A DNA stretch of 64,000 bases, taken from Watersipora subatra. Its lineage: Eukaryota; Bryozoa; Gymnolaemata; Cheilostomatida; Watersiporidae. The notes below the pieces were generated by a model. That model was not told where the DNA came from. It searched no databases and worked only from the letters and a program-made list of their open reading frames with translations. Positions within the stretch are counted from its first letter, which is position 1. Each line of letters starts with the position of its first letter. A program made the translations under genes and the position numbers. The stretch lies in NCBI RefSeq assembly GCF_963576615.1, contig NC_088711.1:7496869-7560868 (forward strand). The letters are read 5' to 3'. This document shows, piece by piece, positions 10,401 through 23,541 of this stretch.

Positions 10401-11000
10401 TAAGGTTATGCGAGACAACTTTCTACTACATAATTATTCTAATCTGACTAAAGCTCCAGCGGTAAAGCCGTAACTCATGCACCAAAATTAGATTTTTGAA
10501 GTTTTTAACAAAGTCTTAGATGTTTTTTGATGGGTAAACTCTAGTTGATACCTGGGGTGACCTCATATATTGCTTTTAAGATTTTTTTAGCAACAGGACA
10601 CCAAAAGGTCATTAGTAATGAGCCGTCTAGTGAGCTTTCGTTAACATCTGGAGTATCGCAAGGTTTGGTGTTAGGTCTTATACGGTTCATGGTTTACACA
10701 AATGATATGCCAGCCATTATAATTGTAATGCGAGTCTAAATTCTGATGATACATTCTCTTATCAAATTGTAAGCAATGCCAGTGGTGCCTCAGTTTTCAA
10801 AAAAACTTGATACTATTCATTAGCTATCAGTGATTTGAAACATCCCTTCTAAAAGACAAAAGGTGTCAGGTCATCTCTTTTGGCAATCAGATTTTTTGGC
10901 CAAGCTACTTGTTAGGTGGTGTTACAATGGGATGGGCAAACCCAATCAAGTATCTGGGAGTCATTCAGGTCAGTTCAGTGCAGTGACCTGAAGTTTGAAA
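10401..11000 (+). pseudogene. Decayed LINE reverse transcriptase
   Basis: Several pieces in different frames correspond to a non-LTR reverse transcriptase read in order: QTGFQNKVMRDNFLLH (like the F-R-x-x-R-S-T-x-x-x-L-L segment), FEVFNKVLDVF (like D-F-S-K-A-F-D), SGVSQGLVLGLIRFMVYTND (like G-V-P-Q-G-S-V-L-G-P-L-L-F-x-I-Y-x-N-D) and IKYLGV. Stops and frameshifts are frequent and the YADD box is not recognisable. It is an old LINE relic. Confidence 0.75.
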
Positions 11001-12260
11001 AGAGTTTGCTAAAAACAAGAAAAAGCAAGCGCGGCAATTGTCAAATTTAACCGTTAAGCCTATATATATATATATATATCTATTATATACAGCAAAAATC
11101 ATATAATAAGCCTTATATACATTGCGCTATATACTGTGCACTATACTGCATAAACTTATTATGCGGTTTTTTTACATCTTTATAAATCCTATAAAATTAT
11201 GACTTTATTTTAACAATGTGAAAGCCGAATAACACAGAAACGCTATTATTAAAAAACCTAGTTCACGCTTGCAACTGATTTATACAAACAACTCCAATAG
11301 ATATTTTTCTTACGTTTAAGAAATAGGCTATCAAAATTTCTACATCTAAGTTTTTCTAAATCTTACTAAAACTCATAAACCAATTATTATTTGTTTAAAC
11401 ATAACTGCACTTTGATTACAACTGCTATGCCTAAATTTGTCTGTCTCATCCAATGTTCAGACCAACAAAATCCACTGTACTTTGATCTTTTGAGAGTCGA
11501 CTGTACTTTGATCCATACAACACACTCTCTACGATGCCTCTGCAAAAGGACAGCTTTTGCAGTCTATTGCAAATCTTTTGCTTTTCCAGTCTATATCTTT
11601 CAATCCTAAAATACGCTGACATAGTCTAGGATCCAATCCTATAGGACTGCCATTGAAGCAATAGAGAATACACAGAAGAGACCTTTCAGGTGTATCAGCA
11701 AGAAAAGAAATTAAAGAAGGTAAAAGTGCTGCTCTAAATGAGTTGACGTCTGCGGAGACTAGAATCTCCACTGAAGAAACGCCGGCTGTCACTTATAAAA
11801 ATTCTGTGAGATGAGGATTGTCATCAGAATTTATCATTTGCCTTTGATGAAATAAATGAACAGCGGCTTTAAGATGACTATGATAACAAAATCTACAACT
11901 AGAGGAGAATTAACACCAGTTTACATCATCTCAAATATCTATCTTCATAGGTTTTTGTTCAGAAAGATCTAGCAGGGCAAGATGTTGTTAACCCTATGGT
12001 ATATCCTTATTGTGCGCTCAGCAAGCACTCATAAAGCACTCAGCTTACTAAATTGTTCAAAACGTATTATGAGACCAAATATTACAAGTAAATATGTTTG
12101 CTAGCACTGTTTTGTTATGATGAAGCCAACATAACAAAACAAAAATTTAGGATAGTAATGTGTGACACAAGCTCAGGAGAACCTTTTTGGGGATTGAAGT
12201 AGCTTTTGTATGGGGCACCCAGAAAGGCTATGTCGCTTGCGTACACTAGTTTGTGTAGAG
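11001..12260. other. Unassigned; short (TA)n tract near 11061-11080
   Basis: Contains a (TA) microsatellite and scattered short open frames without recognisable domains. The last 8 bases, GTGTAGAG, are the left target duplication of the hAT element. Confidence 0.4.
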
Positions 12261-14247
12261 CAGTGGTTGTTAACCAGGGGGAATTCCCCCCAGGGGGGAA
12301 TTTTGGGATTTTAGGGGGGGAATTTGGCAGTTTACCAAAGGGGATTTCCGTGGCACCAATTTTTCTTATATAAAGGGCAGCGAGGAGTGAATGAATTTCA
12401 GTAGTTTCAACAAAGCCAAGATCTAAAACTGGAAAAGGTAAGGATTGCTACACTACATGCATATACATACCTGCAATATTAATTGTTCAGTTACCGATTT
12501 GGTTTGCATAAACGTATAACAGTTTGACAATTTGCTCGGTAGCCTAACATATGTATGATGTTTTGCTCATGTAGATATTGAACGTATTCAAATATTTTGA
12601 TTGCATATCCCATATTGTAGGTGTTAGAAATGTCAAAGACAAAAAGATGAACATATGATGATTCTTACCTTAACTATGGATTCACTTGTATGATTAAAAG
12701 CGGCATCGAAGCACCACAATGTGTTTTGTGCATGAAAGTGCTCGCTAACGACTCCATGAAACCACATTAACTTAAGCAACACTTAAGAAATAAACATGCA
12801 GAACACATGGATACATCAAAGCCGTTTTTTGAAGCTAAGGAGAGAGAACTCAAGCGGGCAAAACTGGATTCCTCTGGCAGCTTTTATATCCAGGCACAGG
12901 CCATTACCGAGGCATCCTATGCTCTGTCTTACCGTATCGCCAGAGATAAGAAGCCACACACCATTGGTGAAACATTAGTTGAACCTTTTCTGCTGGAGTG
13001 TACTAAGATTATGCTCGGAGACACAGCCGCTCAAAAGATAGCTGATTTATCCCTCTCAGACAGCACAGTGAAATCGAGGATCGATGATATGTCTGCGGAC
13101 ATAAAGAGGCAAGTAATTGAAAAGATCAAGTCATCTCCCATGTTCGCCATTCAACTTGATGAGTCCGCTGATGTTGCTAGCATTTCACAGCTGATGGTGT
13201 TTGCACACTATATACACAGAGAGACAATTGAGGAAAAATTTCTGTTCTGCAGTTCTCTAACAGAGACCACCACAGCTGCTGATGTTATGAACCTGGTTTC
13301 CGACTTCTTCAGCAAAGAACATCTGGACTGGGGAAACTAATTAGAGTTTGCACTGATGGTGCTCCAGCCATGCTTGGCTGTCGTGCTAGATTTGCACAGT
13401 TGGTAAAAGAAAAGAATCCTTTAGTGGTGAGTACCCATTGCTTCATTCACAGACAAGCACTAGCAGCAAAAACTCTTCCCAGAGGATTGCAGGAATACCT
13501 TTCTTCAGTGATTAAAGTAGTAAACTTTATCAAAGGGTCTGCCTTGCAAACACGTCTCTTCCACAAGTTATGCGAAGATATGGATGCTGTGCACTCATCA
13601 CTATTGTTCCACACCGAAGTTCGTTGGTTATCAAAGGGTAACATGCTTCTGCGTTTCTTCAATCTATGAGCAGAGGTCAATGAGTTCTTGAAAACTCTTA
13701 ACAAACCCAAACTACTGGCTTCAATGCAGGTGGAAGGCTTTCATCATTGTCTTGCTTACCTGGTTGACATATTTGGTTCAATCAATGAAGTGAACATAAA
13801 GGTGCAAGGTAGAGACAGAAATGTGTTGAATGTAACTGATAGTATCAATGCATTCAAGGACAAGCTCAAACTCTGGGTGGAAAGACTGGCTACTGGGAAT
13901 GTAAGAGTTTCATTTCCAGTTCTGCATTCATTAGTTAGACACAAGCACTTCACAATAGCATCTGATGATTACTGCATGCAGTATGAAACTTTTAGTCATA
14001 AACTGTTGCTAAAAATTTTTCCATCTTTATATTTATACAGGCTCGGTGGACAACTTTGAGCACTATATCAGTGAAGTCTCAACTATTATCTGTATATATA
14101 TATATATATATATGTATATAAGTTATATATGTAAATAAAGTTCACTATCTAGTTGCAATGCGTTATTTGAAGGAGTTGGGAGGGGGAGAATTTCTGTCTT
14201 TAGGTTTGGAAAAGGGGAGATGGGGCAAAAAAGGTTAAGATCCACTG
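12261..14247 (+). mobile_element. hAT transposon with intact ends and 8-bp target duplication
   Basis: Terminal inverted repeats are CAGTGGTTGTTAACC on the left and, as complement of the right end, CAGTGGATCTTAACC. A perfect 8-bp duplication GTGTAGAG lies at 12253-12260 and 14248-14255. The transposase inside is broken. A G-rich subterminal tract follows the left end and a (TA)n tract lies near 14091-14120. Confidence 0.95.
12630..14059 (+). pseudogene. BED-finger hAT transposase (ZBED5/SCAND3-like), broken
   Basis: The original reading begins at ATG 12630 (MSKTKR, then a stop codon), continues YDDSYLNYGFTCMIKSG, then a BED-type zinc finger, CVLCMKVL ... HLRNKHAEH, which carries a second stop (before LKQHLRNKH). 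From 12807 the frame is open for 177 codons and includes the conserved FAIQLDESADVASISQLMVF segment with its acidic catalytic residue. It breaks near 13340, resumes in other frames with HCFIHRQALAAK and EVRWLSKGNML, and fades near 14059. The C-terminal dimerisation domain is missing. It is non-functional, and too decayed to supply transposase for the MITEs nearby. Confidence 0.9.
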
Positions 14248-14255
14248 GTGTAGAG

Positions 14256-15652
14256 CATTCTAGAATAAGCCCTTTTAGTGAGGAATGATCAGCGAGATGT
14301 CATATCCCTTTTATAGGTTTAGCTTTATTGCTCAATTTTTAGAGATGAATGTCATTCGATATGTTTATTGTAAACGTTTTACATCGTCAAATTACTTCTA
14401 CGACAGCTGTCTATAAACAATTCTCCCATATCTCTCTCAAAGTAATTGGATGACAGCATGTTTGTTTTTGTAGTCATATACCAGTTTAGCCTTAATTTAT
14501 AATCTGTCATCCATCGCATTAATCTCTCTGATAACAACAAATTCATCAAACAATTTATTATAACTAATAATTGTGTAATTTTTTTTCAGTTTATATTTTG
14601 TTGTCTGATATTGTAGTGTTTTACATGTATGTATTACGCACAATCTATTTTCATGTACATTATATGTTTAAATACATGTGATGGTATTTCTTATTGCCAT
14701 TTACTTCATTGTGCTTCATCTGCCATCACTATTCGATGAGACTTTTAAGGCGCAGTTGCACTTTACTTATGGGTTGCTATTGTTAGTTACTGTCATAAGT
14801 AGAAAGATTGGATTTTTAAGGATCACTTCAAAGCCATGGCCAGAGCTGTAGATAAAGTGTCTTTTTTTGCTAACAGGATACTTGGCAATCACCATGGCAG
14901 TTGCTCATTGTGATCATTCTAGTAGTGATGCATTAAAACAAGATTTAGTCATCTTTGGTTGGGTATTAAATTCATTTTTAAGTTGAAAAAGGACTGATTT
15001 ATTGTATATTTTGTGTAGATTAATGTGACAGCATTTAAAAGAACTGTCTCTTTTTTGAGACTTTTGGGCTATAAATTGACTGATTTAAACAGTTGTGGCA
15101 GAAAAATATTAACTGGGTAGCATTAATTATCGAAAATAAGTTATTTGATAGGAAATATCAATATCAAAACTATTTTTATTGTGATCACTCTATTTTTAAC
15201 AAAAAAAGTATTTCGTACAAGTTCTTAAAGCTTACCATTTATGTAGCTTTTAGCTGGTAAGTGTTGATTTGATAACATAATATTCTATAATTTTTATAAC
15301 AGAAAGCTTTTATGTTATAAAAGCTTTCTGTTATAAAAACAGAACTAACCATCGGGAGTTCTTACATCTTTTCCTGTAACATTTATTACTTGTATGTAAA
15401 ATTCAGTGCTGTATAATAGGTAGAAGGCCTTTAGAATGTACATCATTGATCAGCAAGAAATATAGGTATGGGTAAATGTTTGAATTAACTTGATTGCTGG
15501 ATGAACATTGCAATGTTGAGTGCTTCTATAGCTGAGAAAGGTTTTTTGACAGTTTGCTATTTTATGTAAAATTTAATCAATTATTAGCTTCAATGAAAAA
15601 TAACCAAACAATCGATGGTAACTGGCGCTGTTACAGATCCTACCCAGAGACC
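14256..15652. other. Intergenic region upstream of the monooxygenase gene
   Basis: No coding exon recognised. Presumed to contain the monooxygenase promoter, but no core promoter element was convincingly identified. Contains the perfect palindrome at 15291-15339. Confidence 0.4.
15291..15339. repeat. Perfect palindrome, 23-bp arms, 3-nt spacer
   Basis: The left arm begins TTTTTATAACAGAAAGC (15291-15313); GTT is the spacer; the right arm is the exact complement (15317-15339). It is about 310 bp upstream of the monooxygenase start codon. Confidence 0.95.
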
Positions 15653-18600
15653 ATGAAGAGAGTGGTAGTAATTGGAGCCGGTGCCGCTGGTCTGGCAGCA
15701 CTTCGTTCACTAGTCTCAAATAGCAACAAGTTACATTGCGTAGCTTATGAAAGAAGTGACAGAGTTGGTGGCACTTGGATTCTAGATGACCCCTACAAGC
15801 CTACCAGCATGTACAATCAGTTGAGGTGTGGTTCTTCTTAAGTTTGTAAATAACTGTTACTTGAAGTTGGCTTGAGTTGTCTACTCATGCATCAGCTGCT
15901 CACATTGTAACAGTCAACTATCAAACACTTTGAATTAAATGTCCTGTTTCAAGTATCATCAGGTATCATCAGTATCATCGTTTTAAGTAGCATCAGGTTG
16001 TAATAAACTATAGAATTTTTATTTTAATACAAATCTCATCAGCTCACCTTGAGTACCGTTTTAAAGTAGTGTTGAATTTGAAGGAGGCTTCAAACCAATC
16101 ACAAGAATTTCTTATTCTGTTAATAAGCTTTGTGCATTGAAGAAAATGTGTGCGTTGTTGCTTTTAGAAAAAAGTTACTAAAGTTTTAGTTTCTTAAATT
16201 GAGTGTTTGCTGACTCAGGGTTTCACCCTGAACTCATCTCAAAGTTAGTCCTTATGCATAATTATTGTCCATAATAAATACCGTAAGCAAATGATCATAT
16301 AGATTATAGATTTTTAATTGGTCACACCAAGACATTTTAATTGGTCACACCAATCATCTTTGGCTGTAACCTTTACACAGTAATATACGTATACATGTAT
16401 AGTACAGCCTCCTATTTTGCGGCTTCAACTATTGCTTTTCCCTGTGTTTTTTGCTGCCTTAAGAACATGTGTACCTGACTTATTTTCGCACAATTATACA
16501 CCCTTTTTTATGTTTCTCACATTCTGCAAATCAATGGAATCTAATGGTTTTAGTTTTTTCACAGAACTAATTTACCAAAGGAAGTGATGGCTTTCCCAGG
16601 ATTTCCATTCTCAGATAAGATCTATGAATCATTTGTCGGCCATAAAGATGTGCTGGATTACCTGGAGAGCTTTGCTCAGCACTACCAGCTTCACAAGTAC
16701 ATCAAGGTAGTTGTCACAATCTAACATGTATGAAAATAGCTTGGGTAAAACATGACTAGGTTTCATTTATGCTTGCCTGTCTTGCTAAAGCCTGAGTTTC
16801 GTGTCATACCGATATTATGACATGATAATATATGACTATTCTCATTGGTTGCATCCATAAGCTTGGTTTCCTGAGAGGCAACAAATAGATTACTCCTTTG
16901 CGCACTATTTTTCTGTCAATGATAAGTTCTGGTGTTTCCAATACAAACTTAAATACAGAATGTAACCTTGTTTGACACACTGGTGGAGGTGAAATATAAA
17001 TAAATGCCTGAATGCGCATATTTGAGCTCACAAGTTGCAACAACTGTAAAGTAAGTAAATTTATATATATGTTATTATATACACCGTATATATACACATT
17101 GCATATTGTATATATTGTATATATAGATTGTATATATTGTATATATATACATTGTATATATACAATGTATATATTGTATATATACATTGTATATATTGTA
17201 CGACCGGTCTCCTACCGGAGACCTGGGAGTTTGAGTACTCCCCTCAAGCTCTTAGCCATTCCCATTCCTGATTTGTGTTGGTTGTTGCCGGTATCGGGAC
17301 AAGCCACATTTGATGTCAGGTGTTTTTGCTTTTTTTTACTTTGTGAATGAAACTTATCTATTATAACAGATTGATATGATTCAAACATAACACAAGGTAT
17401 TTTTTTCTCTCTGAGTCTGAGAGAAAAGATGGATAACCTGACTTGCTTGCACATCTGCTGATACCTATTGAAGTGAATGCACCTGTTAACCTCATGTTGA
17501 AGTTCAGACACACTGTTTTGGAAGTCGATCCAGTCCTGGGAGCAGACGGCGTAACTCAATGGAATGTAACGGAGGAGGACTGTGAGACCGGTGTTCAGAG
17601 CACCGAAAAATATGACTCAGTCATCGTTTGCAATGGGTGCGCTCTACCTTCTCTTTGGTGGTCCTTTTTCATCTGTCTGTTCCTCTGTTTGTTCTTCCAT
17701 TCACTCATCTGTTAGTATCTACTCTCCTTGCAGTTCCCCCTGTCTATTCCTATTTCTATTCTGTACATTCATTATATATTCCTTGATTCAATCCAAATTG
17801 TCTCTAGTTTTCCCTTTTCGCATTCAATTGGGCCATCTGATATTGTAGCGTGGAGACAGATCTAAAATATTCTTATAGTAAATTTGTATTGTGGAAGGAA
17901 GCATTTTTCTTTGTGTTGAAAAAGAAAGTATGGTAGAGAGACAATACTGCTGCTAAAGTGCTGCCAGTGATATCATGTGTTACAAGATATTGTCATGGGA
18001 GTTATTTTGAGTGAGCTTTGCACAGCATCATGTACATGTAGCAATTCTATCTGTATTGCATGTATTCCACTGTTCTATGGAAAATCTTTGGGCTCTTAAA
18101 AAGACCATACATAGCATCCTAATTTATCAAATCTAAGAAGCCCTGACACCAATAAATAAGCTCACACTAAACCTTTAATTTGCAACTCAAGTTTGGCTCT
18201 TTTCTGAGTGCATTGTTCTAGACACCATTGCGATGTGTGAACTATCTCAAATAGTGAATTATGTTCAATGCTATATCATTTCTAGAAGGTCTCTCTGTAG
18301 GCATTACACAGAGCCCTTAGTGCCCGACATCAAGGGAAGGACTTCATTTACCGGAGAGATCATGCACTCACACTACTATCGCTCCCCTTTCAAGTATAAG
18401 GGTAAGGTAGTCTTGGTGCTTGGAGCAGGCCCATCGGGCGTGGACATAACTACAGATTTGCTTCCTCATGTCTCAAAGGTGCACAACTCCTAAAATTTTA
18501 ATATTGTAGTCCTCAAATACTGTATTTTTAATGATAGGTGTATGAATGTATATTCTAAATGCAACATGCAATGCTAATTCTAAAAAATCAATCGTTTATT

Positions 18601-21600
18601 ATTGCAGATCTCATAGCTGAATACAGGATATTGTAGTGTATTGTATCTGTTATATCTTACATTTTACCTGATATACCCTTGATTAAACAAAAAGTGTTTG
18701 TAAAGTGCATGTGTTGAAGTTGAATGAGACGAGCAAGTAAACTGCTGCATACTGACTCAACTGAATTATACAGGTCTACCTCAGCCATAATAAGATGGGC
18801 AGTAAGTTCACATCAACACACCGACTAGTGCTGGAGGTAGCTGGTATTGATAGCATCTCAAGAGATGACATTTGTTTGAAAGATGGGAGAGTTGTGCAAG
18901 CTGATATAATAATCTTGGCCACAGGCTATAGGTATTCTATAAACTTTTCTTTCTGAGTTTGCTTTTCAAAATGCTTAACTTTCCTAGTTGACATAAGTAG
19001 GTATAACATTCTTTTTTAAAGCTTTGGTATCGGCTTTGGTACATACCGTAGAACCCCGCTTTGTCGGACTTCATTTCTTTAGATTTTCAATTGTCCGGAC
19101 AACGTCCAGGGTTTGCACAACTGTCCAATGTGACCCTGTTTGTCTGAAGAATGACAACTTTAATCAATGGGTGGCCCTCGCAGCAGAAGACATTCCGGTC
19201 CAGTCTCAATCGGGCGGTCTGACCTGAAGCCACAAATCTTGTTAACCTTCACCATCTAGAGTGTTGGTCGGCCCACATCTTTTGAATGACTTGACGATTA
19301 GCATCTTCAGATTCGTGCCTGCTCAACATGCCTGCCAAAGTTTGTAGGTACACTCTCGTACTGCTCTGAGAAGTTTAAAACACCACTATGCGGTGGGAGC
19401 ATTCTAATTGAATGCCAAGGCCAATGTAGGCTCATTCTAGTAATGCGCATGATCCAGAGGTGTTTATTCACATGTTTTATGTGTGATCAAAGTATTTAAT
19501 GTTGGCCCACAAAACTCAGTCCATCGAAATCGCACTGGTCCTTCAGTACAGTATGCCTAGTTAGGGACCTTTGTTTACTAATTAATTAGCGTGATGAATG
19601 TCAAAGTGTTGCTCAAATATAAGTGGCCTTCACATATAGGTGGCCTTCAAATATAGGTGGCCTTCAAATAAAGGGTGGTGCTCTATTTTTCAACTTTTCT
19701 ATAGTGGTGTTCAAATAGAGTTGGCTTTCAAATAAAGGTTTACCGGTAATTTGCAGTAATCTTCTGTTACAATTTACACTTGCTTGTAGCATATTAGCGT
19801 CAACTTTAGCAGGTGAGATAAAGAAATTCTCTGTACAACATTTACCCTTATTACCGTAAATTCTGGTGTATAAGTCGATTCGGCGTACAAGTCGAGGTCT
19901 AAGTTTTTGTTTAAAAATCTTAGTTTTGACATGTACCTGCTATATAAGACGGTCCCCTTCTCTGGCTCAAATTGTTTGATTGTAGTAGTTCAGCTGGCAT
20001 CAGTAGCGGCAGATGCATAGCTGAGGAAATACATTAGCATTCAAAAACTCAATCAGAAAAACGCCCACGTTTTTTGGCGCCATCGGCAATACAATAATTA
20101 ACAAAAGAACGAGAGAAGACTGTTCTAGTGAAAACCACAAGACACAAAATGCAACACTTCATCGTCATATTGGCCCGTCTTGCCAATAAAACGAAACTAT
20201 TGTCTCTGATAATATGTACGTAGTTAATAGAAAAACACTACCGCAAGACAGAGTTCTTTCAGGAAGCGTGATCATGTACAAAAAAACGATGGATGGATGA
20301 TAGTGGCTGTGTCAAATGGATTACCGAAGTGTGAGCTTGTAGGCAGACACTACGAAAAAAACCATTAAATTAAAACAATGTTATTCCAGAACAGAATCCT
20401 AGCGATGACAATTTGTATAGTGAAGAATGGGACTTGGGTGTTTAATCCATTTTATTTTGAGTAGAATTACTAATATTTTACTTCACTGTTTATTTCACTT
20501 CAGGTACTCTTTTCCATTTCTGTCAGCAAAATGCAGACCAGTTATTGAAGACGAACATGTATCCCATATATATCAACTGCTGAGAGATATTAACCATCCT
20601 AGTCTTTACTACATCGGTCTCAACAAGAACATTGTTCCCTTCCCTCAATTTGCCTGTCAAGCAGATTACATTGTTGGTTGTATTACCGGGCAGATCGCGC
20701 AAGAAACCCAAGAAGTGAGTGGAGATACTACTTGCAACTACTGCTAGTACCTACCAGCTTTGTGTGAACTAAACAAGGCTTTTTCCTGTACAATGAAATT
20801 CTCATCTGCTTACTGTGAAATCATTGCCTGAATCTCGTGGTATAAAATGTTGCCAATAAGACAAGCATGGAAGATTTCAATGAATGGTTGCTAAAAAAAT
20901 CTTTACTATAATAAGAGCCGTGTTTGTCTGTCCGAAGCCCCGCTAACAACGTTAGAAAAAGAATCATCTCACACAGGAACTGTGAGTTCGGTGTGTAATG
21001 ACATCTGTTTAATTGTTGACAGACAATTGAACAGTTAAAATAAAAAATGACAACATATTGCTATGTTCATAGCTATTTTAATAAAATAGCTATGAACATA
21101 GCAATAATGATGGACAACATATTGTTAAGTGCATAGCTATTTTAATAAAATAAAAATAATATGATGCATGTGCTGTCATTAAACTGACATTAAACAAATA
21201 AGGTAAACCTACAACAATAGATCATAAAAATATAGATGACAACAATTTATTGAGCAAAGGATTGCTTCTATAAAATTTTATGTGATTTCCTGATAGGCGC
21301 TCCAATTTAAATAAGCAACGATAAGGATTTGTGATAATAAATATCAGAATACATAAATAAATGTTGTTTTAGACTAGGAGGATTTAGTAAAGTAGGCTGT
21401 TTTGATAAAATAAGATATTTCCGATAAGATCTAAAGATAAGGGTCATTACACTCCGAGTTTGGTGTGTAACTCTACCATACCACTCGCGCGCTACCATTA
21501 CACTGTTCATTCACCTCTGTATGCCATAAAATAATTATGGCATACATTATTATAAATAAAACTTGCCATCTCATAAAAACAGTGAACTACGTACAGTATA

Positions 21601-23198
21601 ACCTTGACATGCGTAGTTAATCCATTTTGATATTTGCTATAGTTAAAACAAATAGTCTTATATGATTATGTTGTATTTTGTTTAATTTGTTCAATAGTCG
21701 AAAAATAAATACTTCAATCAGTTACAAAACATCAAAATGAATGTATTAAATAAACCGATTTAAAAAGCTAAATTAGTAAAGAAATAGTGAATAAAAGGTC
21801 TTTTACTGTTAATTTACAGTAGAAACTCGTGATTGGAAGACTACTCTGTGATATGAAGGTTCAGTGATAAAACTAAACACTATCATACTGTTAACTACAA
21901 CTAGATATAATCTAAATTAACACGATTTTTATGTTTTGTTATTTTGACATCTAAATCAGCGTTTTTACTTTCATTTACAAATTGTAATCCTTCTAAATAT
22001 TACTTTGTGTGCCACGACAAATAGTTGCTCATAATTTACATTGTATGTTGTACAACTTGCAGGTCAAGGTTTGAGTGTAATTGCTTTACATAGCCAAGGT
22101 CCTAGAACAGGGGTCGGCAACCTTTTCCACTAAAAGAGCCATTTGGACCTGTTTCCGAAAAAAAAACGCAGTGGGAGCCACAAAACCCCCTTTGATATTT
22201 TTAATTAAAAAAATACTACATGTAACTTTTTTGTTTAGCTTTTAATGCTTTTATACCATGTTCACACCATAAAACGCAAAGGTGTGGCATGTATAATGAT
22301 TTAACTGCTGAGAAATCAAAATTACACTTTTGCAAAGAACAATAAAATGCCTTTGGCGGTTTTATTGGCGCATAAATTGTTATAAGGTGTACTACGTGCA
22401 TTAGTGTGGTATGTCAGTAGTGTTGTTGACATAATATCAAAAGGTATCTCGTAGCGATCTGCCCCTCCGTGCAAATCCGGTAGTATGTTTTTCTGTACTT
22501 TTATGTTAAAGTTAAAGCTGCGTGACGATCATGTGATAGGGAACTAATAATAATAGAACAAATAATGACGCATAACAAACGACAATGTTTGATTTATCAC
22601 CATAATTACATTTTTTTAAATTATATTACAAAATCTAGTGATAAGACTTCTATATTTTCATGAATTACTTGGCATATGATAAAAAGGAAAAAAATCTAGT
22701 CAGAGGGAGCCGCAGTGAGGGGATGAAAGAGCCGCATGCGGCTCCGGAGCTGCAGGTTACTGACCCCTGTCCTAGAAGATATTATTCACTTATACAACTG
22801 TGTTGCTGTTGAAATTGTCTTCTCTCTAAATTTTATATTTGTGAAAGTCATGTTCAGGACCATTATTTATTTCAAATATAAAACTGATGGTAATTCTCAC
22901 TCTGTTACTTATCACACAGAATATGGAGAGGAGTTACCAAGAGCGACGAGACAGGACTGTAAAGGAATGTGGTCAGCTCAAGTCATTTCACCACATGAAG
23001 ACAGAACAATGGACATATAATAATCAGCTAGCAATCGCTAGTGGAATGCAAACATTACCTACTAGCATGGAAAAGCTGTACGTGCGTGTTTCACAGCATA
23101 GGAGAAGTGATCTATGCGGATACAAGAATGCTGTATATCGGTTAAGTGAAGACCAAGAAATCATAACATTAGATACAGCAACAAAGCAGCAAAGCTAA
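15653..23198 (+). CDS. Flavin-containing monooxygenase, 7 exons, 424 aa
   Basis: FAD- and NADPH-dependent monooxygenase that oxygenates nucleophilic N or S atoms of small substrates. Exons: 15653-15825, 16565-16706, 17503-17636, 18301-18478, 18774-18931, 20504-20714, 22920-23198. All introns are GT-AG and the phases join exactly. The FAD motif VVVIGAGAAG is at residues 4-13, followed by ERSDRVGGTW. The FMO signature F-x-G-x3-H-x3-Y (FTGEIMHSHYY) is at 166-176, the NADPH motif GAGPSG at 191-196 and ATGYRY at 258-263. The length suits FMO/GS-OX-like or senecionine N-oxygenase-like invertebrate proteins, which lack the vertebrate C-terminal membrane anchor; none is seen here. An in-frame ATG at 15554 would add 33 residues, but 15653 places the FAD fold at the usual distance. 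Introns 5 and 6 hold transposon remnants and a hAT MITE. The gene converges on LIPE. Confidence 0.93.
17060..17200. repeat. (ATTGTATATATACA)n low-complexity repeat in intron 2
   Basis: Alternating TATA/TACA/ATTGTA units, self-complementary. They create spurious open frames on both strands. Confidence 0.9.
19024..19760 (+). repeat. Transposon remnants in monooxygenase intron 5
   Basis: At 19045 a Tigger/pogo-like end, CCGTAGAACCCCGCTTTGTC, is followed by a short coding-like frame (NQWVALAAEDIPVQSQ). At 19616-19672 about three 17-bp units of TATAGGTGGCCTTCAAA occur. They are followed by a segment (GCTCTATTTTTCAAC ... CAAATAGAG) shared with the TA-target element at 27901-28824. All are fragmentary. 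Confidence 0.5.
19855..20090. repeat. Fragment of an ATAAGTCG-type DNA element
   Basis: ACCGTAAATTCTGGTGTATA followed by AGTCGATTCGGCGTACAAG resembles transposon ends of the CCGTATAT...ATAAGCCG type that recur at 25.05, 29.4, 49.45 and 51.77 kb. No partner end was found. Confidence 0.35.
21013..21390 (+). repeat. Copy of the FMO/LIPE 3'-junction repeat, in FMO intron 6
   Basis: About 330 bp matches 23378-23680 in the same orientation, starting GTTGACAGACAATTGAACAG and running through GATTTCCTGATAGGCG. This copy carries an extra segment containing a perfect palindrome (21058-21104). Confidence 0.9.
21058..21104. repeat. Perfect palindrome, 23-bp arms, 1-nt spacer
   Basis: Arms begin TTGCTATGTTCATAGC and are exactly complementary around a single A at 21081. 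The sister repeat at 23.4 kb lacks this insertion, so the palindrome arose or was inserted after duplication. Confidence 0.95.
22108..22769. mobile_element. Non-autonomous hAT element, 662 bp, in FMO intron 6
   Basis: Ends are CAGGGGTCGGCAACC and (complement of the right end) CAGGGGTCAGTAACC. A perfect 8-bp duplication TCCTAGAA lies at 22100-22107 and 22770-22777. The interior carries AAAGAGCC motifs near both ends, as in Charlie-type hAT MITEs. There is no transposase. Confidence 0.95.
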
Positions 23199-23403
23199 AT
23201 TTTATCTAGCAACTTTCGCAGTCTGTCAAAATGCTGACAAGATGAAGGCTGGCATTTTAGTATATTTATTTTATTTTAACTGTAGTTACTAAAAGAAGAG
23301 CAATGTATTTTTAAATTTCGAAATTTTGGGTATTTTCTAAGTTTTTAATTAATTCATTTTAATGATCAGATATAATTCCGTTGACAGACAATTGAACAGT
23401 TAC

Positions 23404-23409
23404 AATAAA
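23404..23409 (+). promoter_or_regulatory. Candidate polyadenylation signal of the monooxygenase gene
   Basis: First AATAAA on the coding strand after the stop, about 205 bp downstream and inside the shared repeat. A second AATAAA is at 23445-23450. Confidence 0.5.
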
Positions 23410-23541
23410 TAATGACAACATATTGTTAAGTGCATAGCTATTTTAATAAAAACAATATGATGCATGTGCTGTCATTAAACTGACATTAAACAAATATGGT
23501 AAACCTACAACAATGGAGCACAAAAATATAGATGACAACAC

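Noticed and set aside
15554-15652. Upstream in-frame ATG for the monooxygenase
   Set aside because: Would add 33 residues before the FAD motif; family members start a few residues before it, as from 15653.
16804-17187. 127-codon minus-strand frame, tyrosine/isoleucine-rich
   Set aside because: Translation of the TATA/TACA low-complexity tract in an FMO intron.
20523-20711. 62-codon minus-strand frame in the FMO region
   Set aside because: Complement of FMO exon 6.
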